Source: Lachnospiraceae bacterium UBA3287
GTDB taxonomy: Bacteria; Bacillota; Clostridia; Lachnospirales; Lachnospiraceae
Reading direction: 5' to 3'
Assembly (NCBI GenBank): GCA_002362155.1
Contig: DETN01000142.1
Coordinates: 1 to 11,667 of the forward strand
Length of the DNA: 11,667 nucleotides
Positions 1 to 7,214 of the stretch are shown here, in pieces (within the stretch, counting starts at the first letter, position 1; each line of letters opens with the position of its first letter). The position numbers and the translations under genes were made by a program. The notes under the pieces were generated by a model. The model was given only the letters and a program-made list of their open reading frames with translations, was not told the origin of the DNA and searched no databases.

Positions 1-74
1 ACGGCAGACAGGAAATTTACGTTTATATCCGAAAAGCACAGTTTTTCATGAGCAGCATTCACTGATATATACCT

Positions 75-1211
75 ATGAACAGAAAACCCTTATTTATCGC
101 GGCCGATCTGTACGGCTGCCCCAACCGGTGCCTTCACTGCTGGCTGGGACATATGCCAAGCCGCACCATGGAGGAAGGGGCGGACGAATGGATCGTAAGC
201 CGCTTCAGACCTTACTTTGAAAAAATCACCTTTTTCAGCTGGCTGCGGGAGCCGGATTTCGGCCCCCATTACAGAGAGCAGTGGGAAAGAGATAAGAAGC
301 TTTCCGCGGGCGCTCTTCCGCCCAGATTTGAACTGGCCAGCTTCTGGAGACTGGTGCGGGACCCGGACTATGCTCCCTTCCTAAAGGAAGTTGGAGTTTC
401 CTGCGTCCAGCTGACCTTTTTCGGGCTGGAAGAGACGACGGATAAGTACGTGGGACGAAAAGGTGCCTTCCGGGAGCTTTTAAAAGCCACGGAGATCCTG
501 CTGGAGCATGAAATCAGTCCCAGATGGCAGGCTTTTATCAACGAAGAAAATAAGGAAGAGATCCCCTCTTTCCTTAAGCTTTCTAAGGAGCTGGAGCTTT
601 CCCGCCGATGCAGGGACTTCGGCGGGACCTTCCGTTTTTTTGTACATCCGGGAAGCTGCGACGGAGAGAACAGGAAGCTCTATCCCATCCGCATAGAGAA
701 AGACCATATCCCGGGGGAACTGATTCCATACTTCTACAACTATGATCTGCTGGTCCCCGAAAGGGATCTGTACGCAGAGTGGAAAGAGGATCCTTCCAAA
801 GTCATCCCGCATAATAAGGAGGATATCGTCCTGTATGTGGCAAATAATTATGACCTCTTTTTTAATTTCACCCACATGCGGCCGGAATGGAGGATCGGGA
901 ACCTGAAGACGGATCCCATGGACGAACTGGTAAGGCGGATCGAGGAGGAAGATATTCCTGCCCTCCGGGAAGCCGGGAGGATCACCCTGGGAGAACTGGT
1001 TCGCCTGTACGGAGACCCGGTATCGGAGAAAGCCTTTGAAGAGGAGGATTACAGGAGCTACCTTCTGAATACCCACCTGGAAAGGCTTTACAGTAAAAAG
1101 GAACCCGAATCCCCTGACGGACCAGGACCGGAAGGCGGCAGGCTGCGGCCCGCCCCTGTCCCCGGCTTACATATCCTTATTTCCTGCAGAGTATTTCATA
1201 CCACACCATAG
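75..1211 (+). CDS. Radical SAM protein with Cys-less C-terminal region
   Basis: The N-terminus carries the radical SAM [4Fe-4S]/SAM-binding motif CX3CX2C at C15, C19 and C22 (CPNRCLHCW). The family cleaves SAM reductively to a 5'-deoxyadenosyl radical; the substrate here is unknown. A later segment, FFGLEETTDKYVGR (about residues 114-127), fits the core barrel of peptide- and cofactor-modifying radical SAM proteins. Near residue 275 the segment RIGNLKTDPMDELVRR looks like the place where SPASM proteins carry auxiliary-cluster cysteines, but no cysteine cluster is present. The last 40 or so residues are Pro/Gly-rich and look unlike a folded domain. The ATG follows an in-frame stop at 63-65 and has no obvious Shine-Dalgarno, so the start is the weakest part of the call. 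The hydrolase gene follows after 17 nt. The superfamily is certain; function is unassigned. Confidence 0.9.
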   Translation: MNRKPLFIAADLYGCPNRCLHCWLGHMPSRTMEEGADEWIVSRFRPYFEKITFFSWLREPDFGPHYREQWERDKKLSAGALPPRFELASFWRLVRDPDYAPFLKEVGVSCVQLTFFGLEETTDKYVGRKGAFRELLKATEILLEHEISPRWQAFINEENKEEIPSFLKLSKELELSRRCRDFGGTFRFFVHPGSCDGENRKLYPIRIEKDHIPGELIPYFYNYDLLVPERDLYAEWKEDPSKVIPHNKEDIVLYVANNYDLFFNFTHMRPEWRIGNLKTDPMDELVRRIEEEDIPALREAGRITLGELVRLYGDPVSEKAFEEEDYRSYLLNTHLERLYSKKEPESPDGPGPEGGRLRPAPVPGLHILISCRVFHTTP

Positions 1212-1228
1212 AGAAAGGCATTATTATC

Positions 1229-2149
1229 ATGAATACTGAGATTTATCATACAGAAGCCGGCCATATCGTGACGGAAGGGACTATGCCCTTTATGGGCTTT
1301 CATACCTGGTACCGGATCGTAAAGCCTTCCGATGTACCCGTCACGAAGACGCCCCTGGTCCTTCTGCACGGAGGCCCCGGTTCCACCCACAACTACATGG
1401 AGCTTTTCGACGGGCTGTGCGAGGACGGAAGGGAAGTCATTTCCTATGACCAGCTGGGGTGCGGCAATTCCTGGGTGGAAGGGCATCCGGAGCTGTGGAA
1501 GGCGGAGACATGGCTTAATGAGCTGTGCGCCTTAAGGGACCATCTGGGCCTGGAGCGGATGCATCTGCTGGGCCAGTCCTGGGGAGGCATGCTGCTGATC
1601 ATGTATCTGATCGAAAAGAAAGGGGAAGGTGCCGCATCGGCGGTGCTGACAAGCACCCTTCCTTCCTCCCGGCTCTGGGGCAGGGAGCAGCACCGGATGA
1701 TCCGCTTTATGTCTGAAGAAGACCAGGCGGCCATTCAGGAAGCGGAAGCGTCCGGGGACTATACCGGAGAGGCATACCTTACAGCCAATGCGCATTTCAT
1801 GGAAAGGCACTGCGCAGGGCCCGTTTCTGAAGAGAGTCCGGAGTGCATCAGAAGGCCTAAAAGAAGCGGCACGGAATCCTATGTGACGGCCTGGGGGCCC
1901 AATGAGTTCACGCCCCTGGGGACCCTGAAGGATTTCGACTATACGGACAGACTTGGGGAGATCAATGTCCCTTCCCTGATCGTCAGCGGAACGGACGATC
2001 TGTGTACGCCTCTCATTGCCAAGACCATGTACGACAGGATCCCGGGCGCCAGGTGGGAACTCTTTGAAGGCTGCCGCCACATGTGCTTTGCGGAGGACCA
2101 TCCAAATTATATGAGAATGATGAAAGAGTGGCTTTCGGAGAATGACTGA
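1229..2149 (+). CDS. pip: Proline iminopeptidase-like alpha/beta hydrolase (peptidase family S33)
   Basis: Members of this family release N-terminal residues, typically proline, from small peptides or hydrolyse amino-acid amides; they are cytoplasmic. The oxyanion-hole motif HGGPG is at residues 47-51. The nucleophile elbow GQSWGG puts the catalytic serine at S117, the probable acid is D257 in SGTDDLCTP, and the probable base is H284 in EGCRHMCF. The length of 306 residues is normal for the family, and no signal peptide is visible. A weak purine-rich site (about 1210-1218) precedes the ATG. It lies 17 nt after the radical SAM gene and 83 nt before the nuclease-helicase gene, with no clear terminator on either side, so cotranscription is plausible. 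The exact substrate (proline versus other residues or amides) cannot be told from sequence. Confidence 0.88.
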   Translation: MNTEIYHTEAGHIVTEGTMPFMGFHTWYRIVKPSDVPVTKTPLVLLHGGPGSTHNYMELFDGLCEDGREVISYDQLGCGNSWVEGHPELWKAETWLNELCALRDHLGLERMHLLGQSWGGMLLIMYLIEKKGEGAASAVLTSTLPSSRLWGREQHRMIRFMSEEDQAAIQEAEASGDYTGEAYLTANAHFMERHCAGPVSEESPECIRRPKRSGTESYVTAWGPNEFTPLGTLKDFDYTDRLGEINVPSLIVSGTDDLCTPLIAKTMYDRIPGARWELFEGCRHMCFAEDHPNYMRMMKEWLSEND

Positions 2150-2232
2150 AAAAGGCTGGATCAGGGCCGTGAACGGGTTCTGGATGCCACAGATGCCATC
2201 CGGGCACAGAGAGACTTTTAAGGGAGACAGAT

Positions 2233-4110
2233 ATGCTTGTTTATGACGGTATCAAAGAGGAGTTCCTGAAAAGCGTGGAACAGGATTCCATAGCGGAAGA
2301 GATCGAGACCAGGATCTATGAAAAGATGCACAGGGCCACGGCCAGGAACGAATTCCGGGCCTGGGAGAATTCCCTGGAATATATGTACAAGGTCCTGAAT
2401 GACAGCCAGATCCCTTCCGATGCGGGTGTTGCCATAGAATACAACATTCCCCAGACATCCAAGAGGGTGGACTTTCTGATTTCGGGCTATGACCGGACGG
2501 AGAGGGCAAATGTGGTCATCATCGAACTGAAGCAGTGGGATAAGATTACGGCCATAGAAGGCAGGGACGGCCTGGTGGAGACCTATACCGGAGGCGCAGT
2601 CCGGCAGGTGGTCCATCCCTCCTATCAGGCCTGGTCCTACGCCATGCTGATCAATGACTACAATGAGGAAGTACAGAGTAAAAAGATCCTCCTGTCCCCC
2701 TGTTCCTATCTGCATAACTACAGGAGAGTGGAGGACGATCCCCTGGACAGAGAACAGTATCAGGAATACCTGCAGGATACGCCGGCCTTTACCAGAGGCC
2801 AGGTGGGCAGGCTCAGGGACTTCATAAAGAAGCGGATCGTAAGGGGAGACAGGGAAGAACTCCTATATACCATCGACCACGGAAGGATCCGGCCTTCCAA
2901 GTCACTGCAGGACGCCATCACGAAAATGCTGAAGGGCAGCCGGGAATTCATCATGCTGGACGACCAGAAGGTGGTCTATGAGGAGATCCTCTCTTCCTCC
3001 AGAAAGTGCATGGAAGACGGCAGGAAGCGGACCCTCATCGTGGAAGGAGGCCCCGGCACAGGCAAGTCGGTGGTGGCTATCAATCTTCTGGCCCAGCTGA
3101 CGAACGAGGACCAGTTCGTCCAGTATGTCAGCAAGAATTCGGCTCCCAGAAACGTCTACCGCAAGAAGCTGAAGGGATCGGTGCGCAGGAGTTCCATCGA
3201 CAACATGTTCAAGGGCTCCGGCATCTATGTGGACGCAGACAAAAACGTTGCGGATACGGTGCTGGTGGACGAGGCCCACAGACTGAACGAGAAATCCGGC
3301 ATGTTCCACAACCTGGGCGAGAACCAGATCAAGGAGATCATCCATGCCTGCAGATGCTCGGTCTTTTTCATCGACGAATCCCAGAGGGTTACCCTGCAGG
3401 ACATCGGGTCTGTGGCCGAGATCGCAAAGTGGGCCAGGTGGGAAGGGTCCGAGATCACCCGGATGGAGCTGGTATCCCAGTTCCGCTGCAACGGATCCGA
3501 CGGCTATCTGGCCTGGCTGGACCATACCCTGGAGATCCGGGATACGGCCAATACGGACATGGCGGAGATCGATTATGACATCCGTATTTTCGACAGTCCG
3601 CAGGAGGTCTACGATCTGATCCTGGAAAAGAATAAAACCAGTCATAACAGGGCCAGGCTCCTTGCCGGCTACTGCTGGGAATGGCCCACAGATACCAAGA
3701 ACAGCAGCGACTATCACGATATTAAGATCGGCGACTTTGAGATCAGCTGGAACCTGAGCGGGACCCAGACCTATGCCATAGATGAGGAGTCCGTAAAGGA
3801 AGCCGGCTGCATCCATACGGCCCAGGGCCTGGAGTTCGACTACGTGGGCGTCATCATAGGAGACGACCTGCGCTATATAAACGGGCATGTGGTCACGGAC
3901 GTGGATAAGAGGGCCAGAACGGACAACTCCATAAAGGGCATAAAAAAGATGCAGAGGGAAGATCCGGAAAAGGCCAGGAAAGTTGCGGATGAGATCATCA
4001 AGAACACCTACCGGACCCTGATGACCAGGGGCATGAAAGGCTGCTACGTCTACTGCACGGACAGGAATCTTTCCGAATATCTGAAGAGATGCATCGGAAG
4101 GGATGCGTGA
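2233..4110 (+). CDS. PD-(D/E)XK nuclease fused to SF1 helicase (DUF2075 / Schlafen-group-3-like)
   Basis: This is a 625-residue, two-part nucleic-acid enzyme. The N-terminal part shows a PD-(D/E)XK nuclease core: D80 in KRVDFLIS, then E98 and K100 in VVIIELKQW, followed by a RecB-like QXXXY helix motif (Q132, Y136 in HPSYQAWSY). The second part is an SF1-type ATPase: Walker A GGPGTGKS at 272-279, Walker B VLVDEAHRL with D346/E347, an FFIDESQR segment at 378-385, QFR at 416-418, HTAQGLEFDY from H528 (motif V-like), and arginines R594 and R599 in YRTLMTRG (motif VI-like). This matches DUF2075, now related to Schlafen group 3 helicases. All catalytic residues I looked for are present. The Shine-Dalgarno AGGGAGA at 2221-2227 supports the start. 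Members of such families occur both as core genes and in defence loci; a defence role here is inference only. Confidence 0.88.
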   Translation: MLVYDGIKEEFLKSVEQDSIAEEIETRIYEKMHRATARNEFRAWENSLEYMYKVLNDSQIPSDAGVAIEYNIPQTSKRVDFLISGYDRTERANVVIIELKQWDKITAIEGRDGLVETYTGGAVRQVVHPSYQAWSYAMLINDYNEEVQSKKILLSPCSYLHNYRRVEDDPLDREQYQEYLQDTPAFTRGQVGRLRDFIKKRIVRGDREELLYTIDHGRIRPSKSLQDAITKMLKGSREFIMLDDQKVVYEEILSSSRKCMEDGRKRTLIVEGGPGTGKSVVAINLLAQLTNEDQFVQYVSKNSAPRNVYRKKLKGSVRRSSIDNMFKGSGIYVDADKNVADTVLVDEAHRLNEKSGMFHNLGENQIKEIIHACRCSVFFIDESQRVTLQDIGSVAEIAKWARWEGSEITRMELVSQFRCNGSDGYLAWLDHTLEIRDTANTDMAEIDYDIRIFDSPQEVYDLILEKNKTSHNRARLLAGYCWEWPTDTKNSSDYHDIKIGDFEISWNLSGTQTYAIDEESVKEAGCIHTAQGLEFDYVGVIIGDDLRYINGHVVTDVDKRARTDNSIKGIKKMQREDPEKARKVADEIIKNTYRTLMTRGMKGCYVYCTDRNLSEYLKRCIGRDA

Positions 4111-4190
4111 CAGGCCGAAGCCAACCCGCGGCCGCAGGGACCACTGTGCACCGGCTTTTGCCATGACCAGTTTTGAAAAAGGAGCCTTCC

Positions 4191-5093
4191 ATGAAGATAT
4201 CATCTTTTCTCCACTTTGCCTCTTTCGGCATCAGGACCATCCTCTTCAGGAAGAAGGATCCCATCCTGGGGACCGTGATCGTGACAGATAAGTGCAACCT
4301 GCACTGCAAACACTGCTCTGTCAACAACATTACGGCGGTGGTGCATCCCTACCGTCAGATCAGAGGGGAGATGCAGACACTTTATGACATGGGGGTCCGG
4401 ATCCTTTTCTTCTGCGGAGGAGAGACCTTCCTCTGGAGGGACGGGGATAAGTCCCTGCGGGACCTGGTCATCGAGGCAAAGGAAATGGGATTTCTCATTG
4501 TCAACGTGGTGACCAACGGGACCTTTCCCATCGATCTTCCGGAGGCGGACCTGATCCTGCTCAGCCTTGACGGCGACAGAGACCGCCACAACATGATCCG
4601 CGGGGATACTTACGATACCATCATGGAGAACATCCGGAATGCCACCGCGGACAACATCTGCTTCTACATGGCCATCAACCAGATCAATAAGGACTGCGTC
4701 CGGGACGTATGCAAAAAAGCCAGGGATACGGCCCATGTAAAGGCGGTATCCTTCAACTTTCATACCCCTTATCCGGACACCAGAGACCTGGCCCTTGGCC
4801 GGGAGGAGAAAGCGGAGTGCTGCAGGGTCATCACGCAGATGATGAAGGAAGGATGCCCGGTCTTCAACCTGAAGGGGGCTTTCCCTTATCTGATTGACAA
4901 CCGATTTCCCACCCCCTGCCACCAGTGCCTGGTCATGGAAAACGGAAAACTTTCCGTATGCGGGCGCTGCATAGATGTGCCCGGCCTCTGCGATGAGTGC
5001 GGATACTTCTTTGTGGCGGAATATACGCTTTTGTTCAGAGGAAATCCCAGGATCGTCCTCGAGATGCTGTTCACCTATCTGAAGTATATTTAG
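4191..5093 (+). CDS. Radical SAM protein with three C-terminal CX2C pairs
   Basis: This is a 300-residue radical SAM protein. The cluster motif CX3CX2C is at C35, C39 and C42 (CNLHCKHC), and FFCGGETFLW supplies the glycine-rich SAM-binding strand. Near the C-terminus lie six cysteines in three CX2C pairs: C243/C246 (CHQC), C257/C260 (CGRC) and C267/C270 (CDEC). These may hold an auxiliary Fe-S cluster or zinc, but the spacing is not the standard SPASM pattern. The first 20 residues are hydrophobic and basic, suggesting membrane association. A TTG 18 nt upstream in frame is rejected as start because AAAAAGGAG (4176-4184) sits correctly as a ribosome site for the ATG at 4191. The next radical SAM gene starts 7 nt after the stop, so the two are translated together. 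The substrate is unknown. Confidence 0.9.
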   Translation: MKISSFLHFASFGIRTILFRKKDPILGTVIVTDKCNLHCKHCSVNNITAVVHPYRQIRGEMQTLYDMGVRILFFCGGETFLWRDGDKSLRDLVIEAKEMGFLIVNVVTNGTFPIDLPEADLILLSLDGDRDRHNMIRGDTYDTIMENIRNATADNICFYMAINQINKDCVRDVCKKARDTAHVKAVSFNFHTPYPDTRDLALGREEKAECCRVITQMMKEGCPVFNLKGAFPYLIDNRFPTPCHQCLVMENGKLSVCGRCIDVPGLCDECGYFFVAEYTLLFRGNPRIVLEMLFTYLKYI

Positions 5094-5100
5094 GAGGGGT

Positions 5101-6354
5101 ATGAGCCTTCTGACCAGTCTTACCAGGACCTGGCTTACCAGATCATGGCAGCCCTTTACTTTTAAAAATGAATATGACCGCATCCTGCCTTTTGCCGAAT
5201 GTGATCACCTGGGGCTTTACGTCCACATCCCCTTCTGCAGGAGCATCTGCAGCTTCTGTCCCTACTGCAAGATGCGCTATGAAAAGGACCTGTGCGACAG
5301 ATATATCGACGCCCTGATCCGGGAGATCCATATGGTGGGGAGCCAGCATCCCGGCAGGAAAGAGGTGACCAGCCTCTACTTCGGCGGAGGGACGCCTGCT
5401 CTTGCCGCAGGCAGGATCGGAGAGATCATCCAGGCCCTGGAAGAACACTTTTCAATCAGCGACGGGATCGGCCTGGAACTTCACCCGGATGACGTCAGGC
5501 CGGAGCTGCTGCAGAAGCTTAAAGGTGCGGGCGTGACCAGGATCAGTATCGGGATCCAGTCCTTCGGGGACAGGTATCAGAAGATCCTGGGCAGAAAGAG
5601 AGTGGATCCGGATGCCCTGAAGGCGGCCCTTGACAGGGTTCATTTCGATACGGTCTCCATGGACTTTATCTTTGCCCTGCCCGGCCAGACCTTTGAAGAT
5701 CTGAAATCGGACATCGATGCGGCTTTTTCCTGCGGCGCCAATCATGTGGCCGTCTATCCCTTTATAGACTTTACCTTCACGGAAAGCCGGGTCCCGGCCA
5801 TGAAAAAGAAAGAGAAGAGAGCCCTTCTGGATGCGATAACAAAGTACTGCCTGGGCAGGGGATATACCAGAAGCTCCATCTGGACCTTTTCCAGTGAATC
5901 CGGCGCGGTCTATTCTTCCATGACCAGGGAGAACTTCATCGGCTTTGGCTGCTCGGCCACAAGCCTTTTCAGAGACCAGTTCAAGATCAACACCTTTGAC
6001 GTGGCATCCTACTGCAGAAGGATCTTTGAGGGAGATCCGGCCACATCACTGACCATACGCTTCACCAGGCGCCAGAGGATGGTCTACTGGCTCTTCTGGA
6101 CAGCCTACAGTACCAGGGTAAGAGAAGAGGATTTCGAAAGGTTCTTCGGTGTATCCCTCCGGAGCATGTACGGCTCTGAACTCTGGCTTGCAAAAAAAAT
6201 GGGCTTTATCAGGGAAGAGAAGGGCGTCTACGAGATGACTCTGAAGGGGGCCTTCTACTACCACTACTATGAGAACTTCTATACCCTGGCCTATATCGAT
6301 AAGATGTGGGGCATTATGAGAAAGGAAGTCTTCCCTGAAAAAATCCTTCTCTGA
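5101..6354 (+). CDS. HemW/HemN-like radical SAM protein (coproporphyrinogen III oxidase family)
   Basis: The 417-residue product has the HemN/HemW signature: YVHIPFC leading into CX3CX2C (C46, C50, C53), then GGGTPA at 95-100, RISIGIQSF, and MDFIFALPGQT. A fourth cysteine, C56, follows at CX2C spacing. HemW typically has none here, and HemN has one after a single intervening residue. HemN oxidises coproporphyrinogen III without oxygen, HemW is a haem chaperone, and relatives such as HutW/ChuW degrade haem; many clostridial homologues are uncharacterised. Paralogue choice is therefore open. Shine-Dalgarno AGGAGGGG (5092-5099) overlaps the stop of the preceding radical SAM gene, only 1-3 nt from the ATG, which indicates translational coupling. 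No other ATG lies before the cluster motif. Confidence 0.9.
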   Translation: MSLLTSLTRTWLTRSWQPFTFKNEYDRILPFAECDHLGLYVHIPFCRSICSFCPYCKMRYEKDLCDRYIDALIREIHMVGSQHPGRKEVTSLYFGGGTPALAAGRIGEIIQALEEHFSISDGIGLELHPDDVRPELLQKLKGAGVTRISIGIQSFGDRYQKILGRKRVDPDALKAALDRVHFDTVSMDFIFALPGQTFEDLKSDIDAAFSCGANHVAVYPFIDFTFTESRVPAMKKKEKRALLDAITKYCLGRGYTRSSIWTFSSESGAVYSSMTRENFIGFGCSATSLFRDQFKINTFDVASYCRRIFEGDPATSLTIRFTRRQRMVYWLFWTAYSTRVREEDFERFFGVSLRSMYGSELWLAKKMGFIREEKGVYEMTLKGAFYYHYYENFYTLAYIDKMWGIMRKEVFPEKILL

Positions 6355-6372
6355 CAGGCAGCCGGGTTACAT

Positions 6373-6445
6373 ATGCGCAATATTTGCATAATTTAAAATC
6401 ATGCGCTAAATCTGCATTATTGACAAATATGCGTAAATATCGCAT
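6373..6445 (+). repeat. Three 17-bp operator-like palindromes with exact 28-bp period
   Basis: Three related sites are at 6373-6389 (ATGCGCAATATTTGCAT), 6401-6417 (ATGCGCTAAATCTGCAT) and 6429-6445 (ATGCGTAAATATCGCAT). All share ATGCG and GCAT arms around an AT-rich centre and are followed by ANT or TAT. Start-to-start distance is exactly 28 bp twice. Site 2 ends three bases before the -35 box and site 3 occupies most of the -35/-10 spacer and runs into the -10, which is the geometry of a repressor operator array. The SatD protein encoded just downstream has a C-terminal helix-turn-helix and is the likely, but unproven, ligand. Confidence 0.8.
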
Positions 6446-6448
6446 AAT
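6420..6448 (+). promoter_or_regulatory. Sigma-A promoter of the satD operon
   Basis: A perfect -35 TTGACA at 6420-6425 is followed by a 17-bp spacer and CATAAT at 6443-6448 (5 of 6 to consensus). Transcription would begin near 6455, about 80 nt before satD. The spacer contains the third of three repeated palindromes, so the promoter should be shut when that site is occupied. Confidence 0.8.
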
Positions 6449-6472
6449 TATCTCAAAGAGAAAACAATGAGC

Positions 6473-6507
6473 GGCAGCTGCAGGCAGTTTCCCTGTCTGC
6501 GGCTGCC
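6473..6507 (+). promoter_or_regulatory. 15-bp stem-loop in the satD leader
   Basis: Bases 6473-6487 pair with 6493-6507 over 15 contiguous positions, including two G-U pairs, around a 5-nt loop. It lies about 20 nt after the predicted transcription start and 15 nt before the satD Shine-Dalgarno. The downstream side (ATCTTACACTTCTTT) is only moderately T-rich. It could be an attenuator, a weak terminator for the upstream operon, or an mRNA-stabilising hairpin. On the opposite strand it is followed by TTGTTTTCTC, so it might also stop antisense transcription. Confidence 0.6.
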
Positions 6508-6536
6508 ATCTTACACTTCTTTGGGGAGAGCCAGCC

Positions 6537-7214
6537 ATGAAACACGCAGCCGGAAGATACCTTGCCGTGATCGGCGATATAAAGGATTCCAGAGACCTGG
6601 AAAACAGAGGGGATGTACAAAGGCAGCTGAAAGCCGTTCTCGATCAGGTAAACAGTCAGTACCGCGGAGAGATCGTCTCTGAATTTCTGATCACTCTGGG
6701 AGACGAATTTCAGGGACTGATGAAGATCTCCGGACCTGTGCTGGAGATCATCAAATATATTCAGAGGAAGATGTACCCGGTTGCCCTGCGCTTCGGGATC
6801 GGGATCGGAGAGATCTCTACAGAGATCAATCCCTATGCGGCCATAGGGGCGGACGGTCCGGCCTACTACGGGGCAAGAGAGATGATCGGCCGGGTCCATG
6901 CCGATGAAAAGAAGAATAAGAGGACCGGCTCCGATATCCGGCTCTGCCTGTACGGAAAGAAGTCTTTCGAAGCGGACCGCATTAATCTGCTCCTGTCCAT
7001 GATCTGGATGATAGAAGACGACTGGAGCAAAGACCAGAGGCTGACCGTCTGGGATATGATGGAAAAGGGCGGCAGCCAGGAGGAGTGCGCGAAAAGGATG
7101 AAGACCCACCAGTCCACCATAGCCAGAAGGCTTTCTGCGGGAAGATACTATCTGTACAGGGAGACGCTGGACATTACCGAAAAATCCATTCAGCTCCTGG
7201 AGGAAAAATCATGA
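6537..7214 (+). CDS. satD: SatD family protein: cyclase-like N-terminal domain plus C-terminal HTH
   Basis: The 225-residue product matches the SatD family, named after the Streptococcus mutans sat (secretion and acid tolerance) operon. The N-terminal half has AVIGDIKDSR (D14), LITLGDEFQG (D56) and RFGIGIGEIS (from R85), then a glycine-rich YYGAREMIGR at 110-119. This layout resembles class III nucleotidyl cyclases: two metal-binding aspartates about 42-44 residues apart, then an R-x-G-I-x-x-G strand. The resemblance is by eye. The C-terminus contains a helix-turn-helix around residues 178-200 (SQEECAKRMKTHQSTIARRL). Shine-Dalgarno GGGGAG (6523-6528) sits 8 nt before the ATG. The gene overlaps the DUF3307 gene by ATGA and follows a promoter with three operator-like sites, so autoregulation is plausible. 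Catalysis is unproven. Confidence 0.85.
   Translation: MKHAAGRYLAVIGDIKDSRDLENRGDVQRQLKAVLDQVNSQYRGEIVSEFLITLGDEFQGLMKISGPVLEIIKYIQRKMYPVALRFGIGIGEISTEINPYAAIGADGPAYYGAREMIGRVHADEKKNKRTGSDIRLCLYGKKSFEADRINLLLSMIWMIEDDWSKDQRLTVWDMMEKGGSQEECAKRMKTHQSTIARRLSAGRYYLYRETLDITEKSIQLLEEKS

Noticed and set aside
43..71. Promoter just before the first gene (TTTTCA with TATATA)
   Set aside because: Transcription would start inside or after the ATG, and both boxes are poor.
4173..4190. TTG start six codons upstream for the second radical SAM gene
   Set aside because: The stretch contains the Shine-Dalgarno of the ATG at 4191.
2902..4203. 433-residue open frame on the - strand
   Set aside because: It lies antisense to the nuclease-helicase gene, whose motifs are intact. 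It has no recognisable domain and is a by-product of codon bias in a GC-rich gene.
6373..6445. CRISPR array
   Set aside because: The regular 28-bp period comes from three 17-bp palindromes with 11-bp gaps. These are far too short for repeat-spacer units, and they overlie a promoter.
6467..6682. 71-residue + frame overlapping the satD start
   Set aside because: No ribosome site; its first part is the leader hairpin and the rest is satD in another frame.
7085..7210. N-terminal extension of the DUF3307 protein
   Set aside because: It is satD sequence read in another frame; the ATGA overlap and GGAGG fix the start at 7211.
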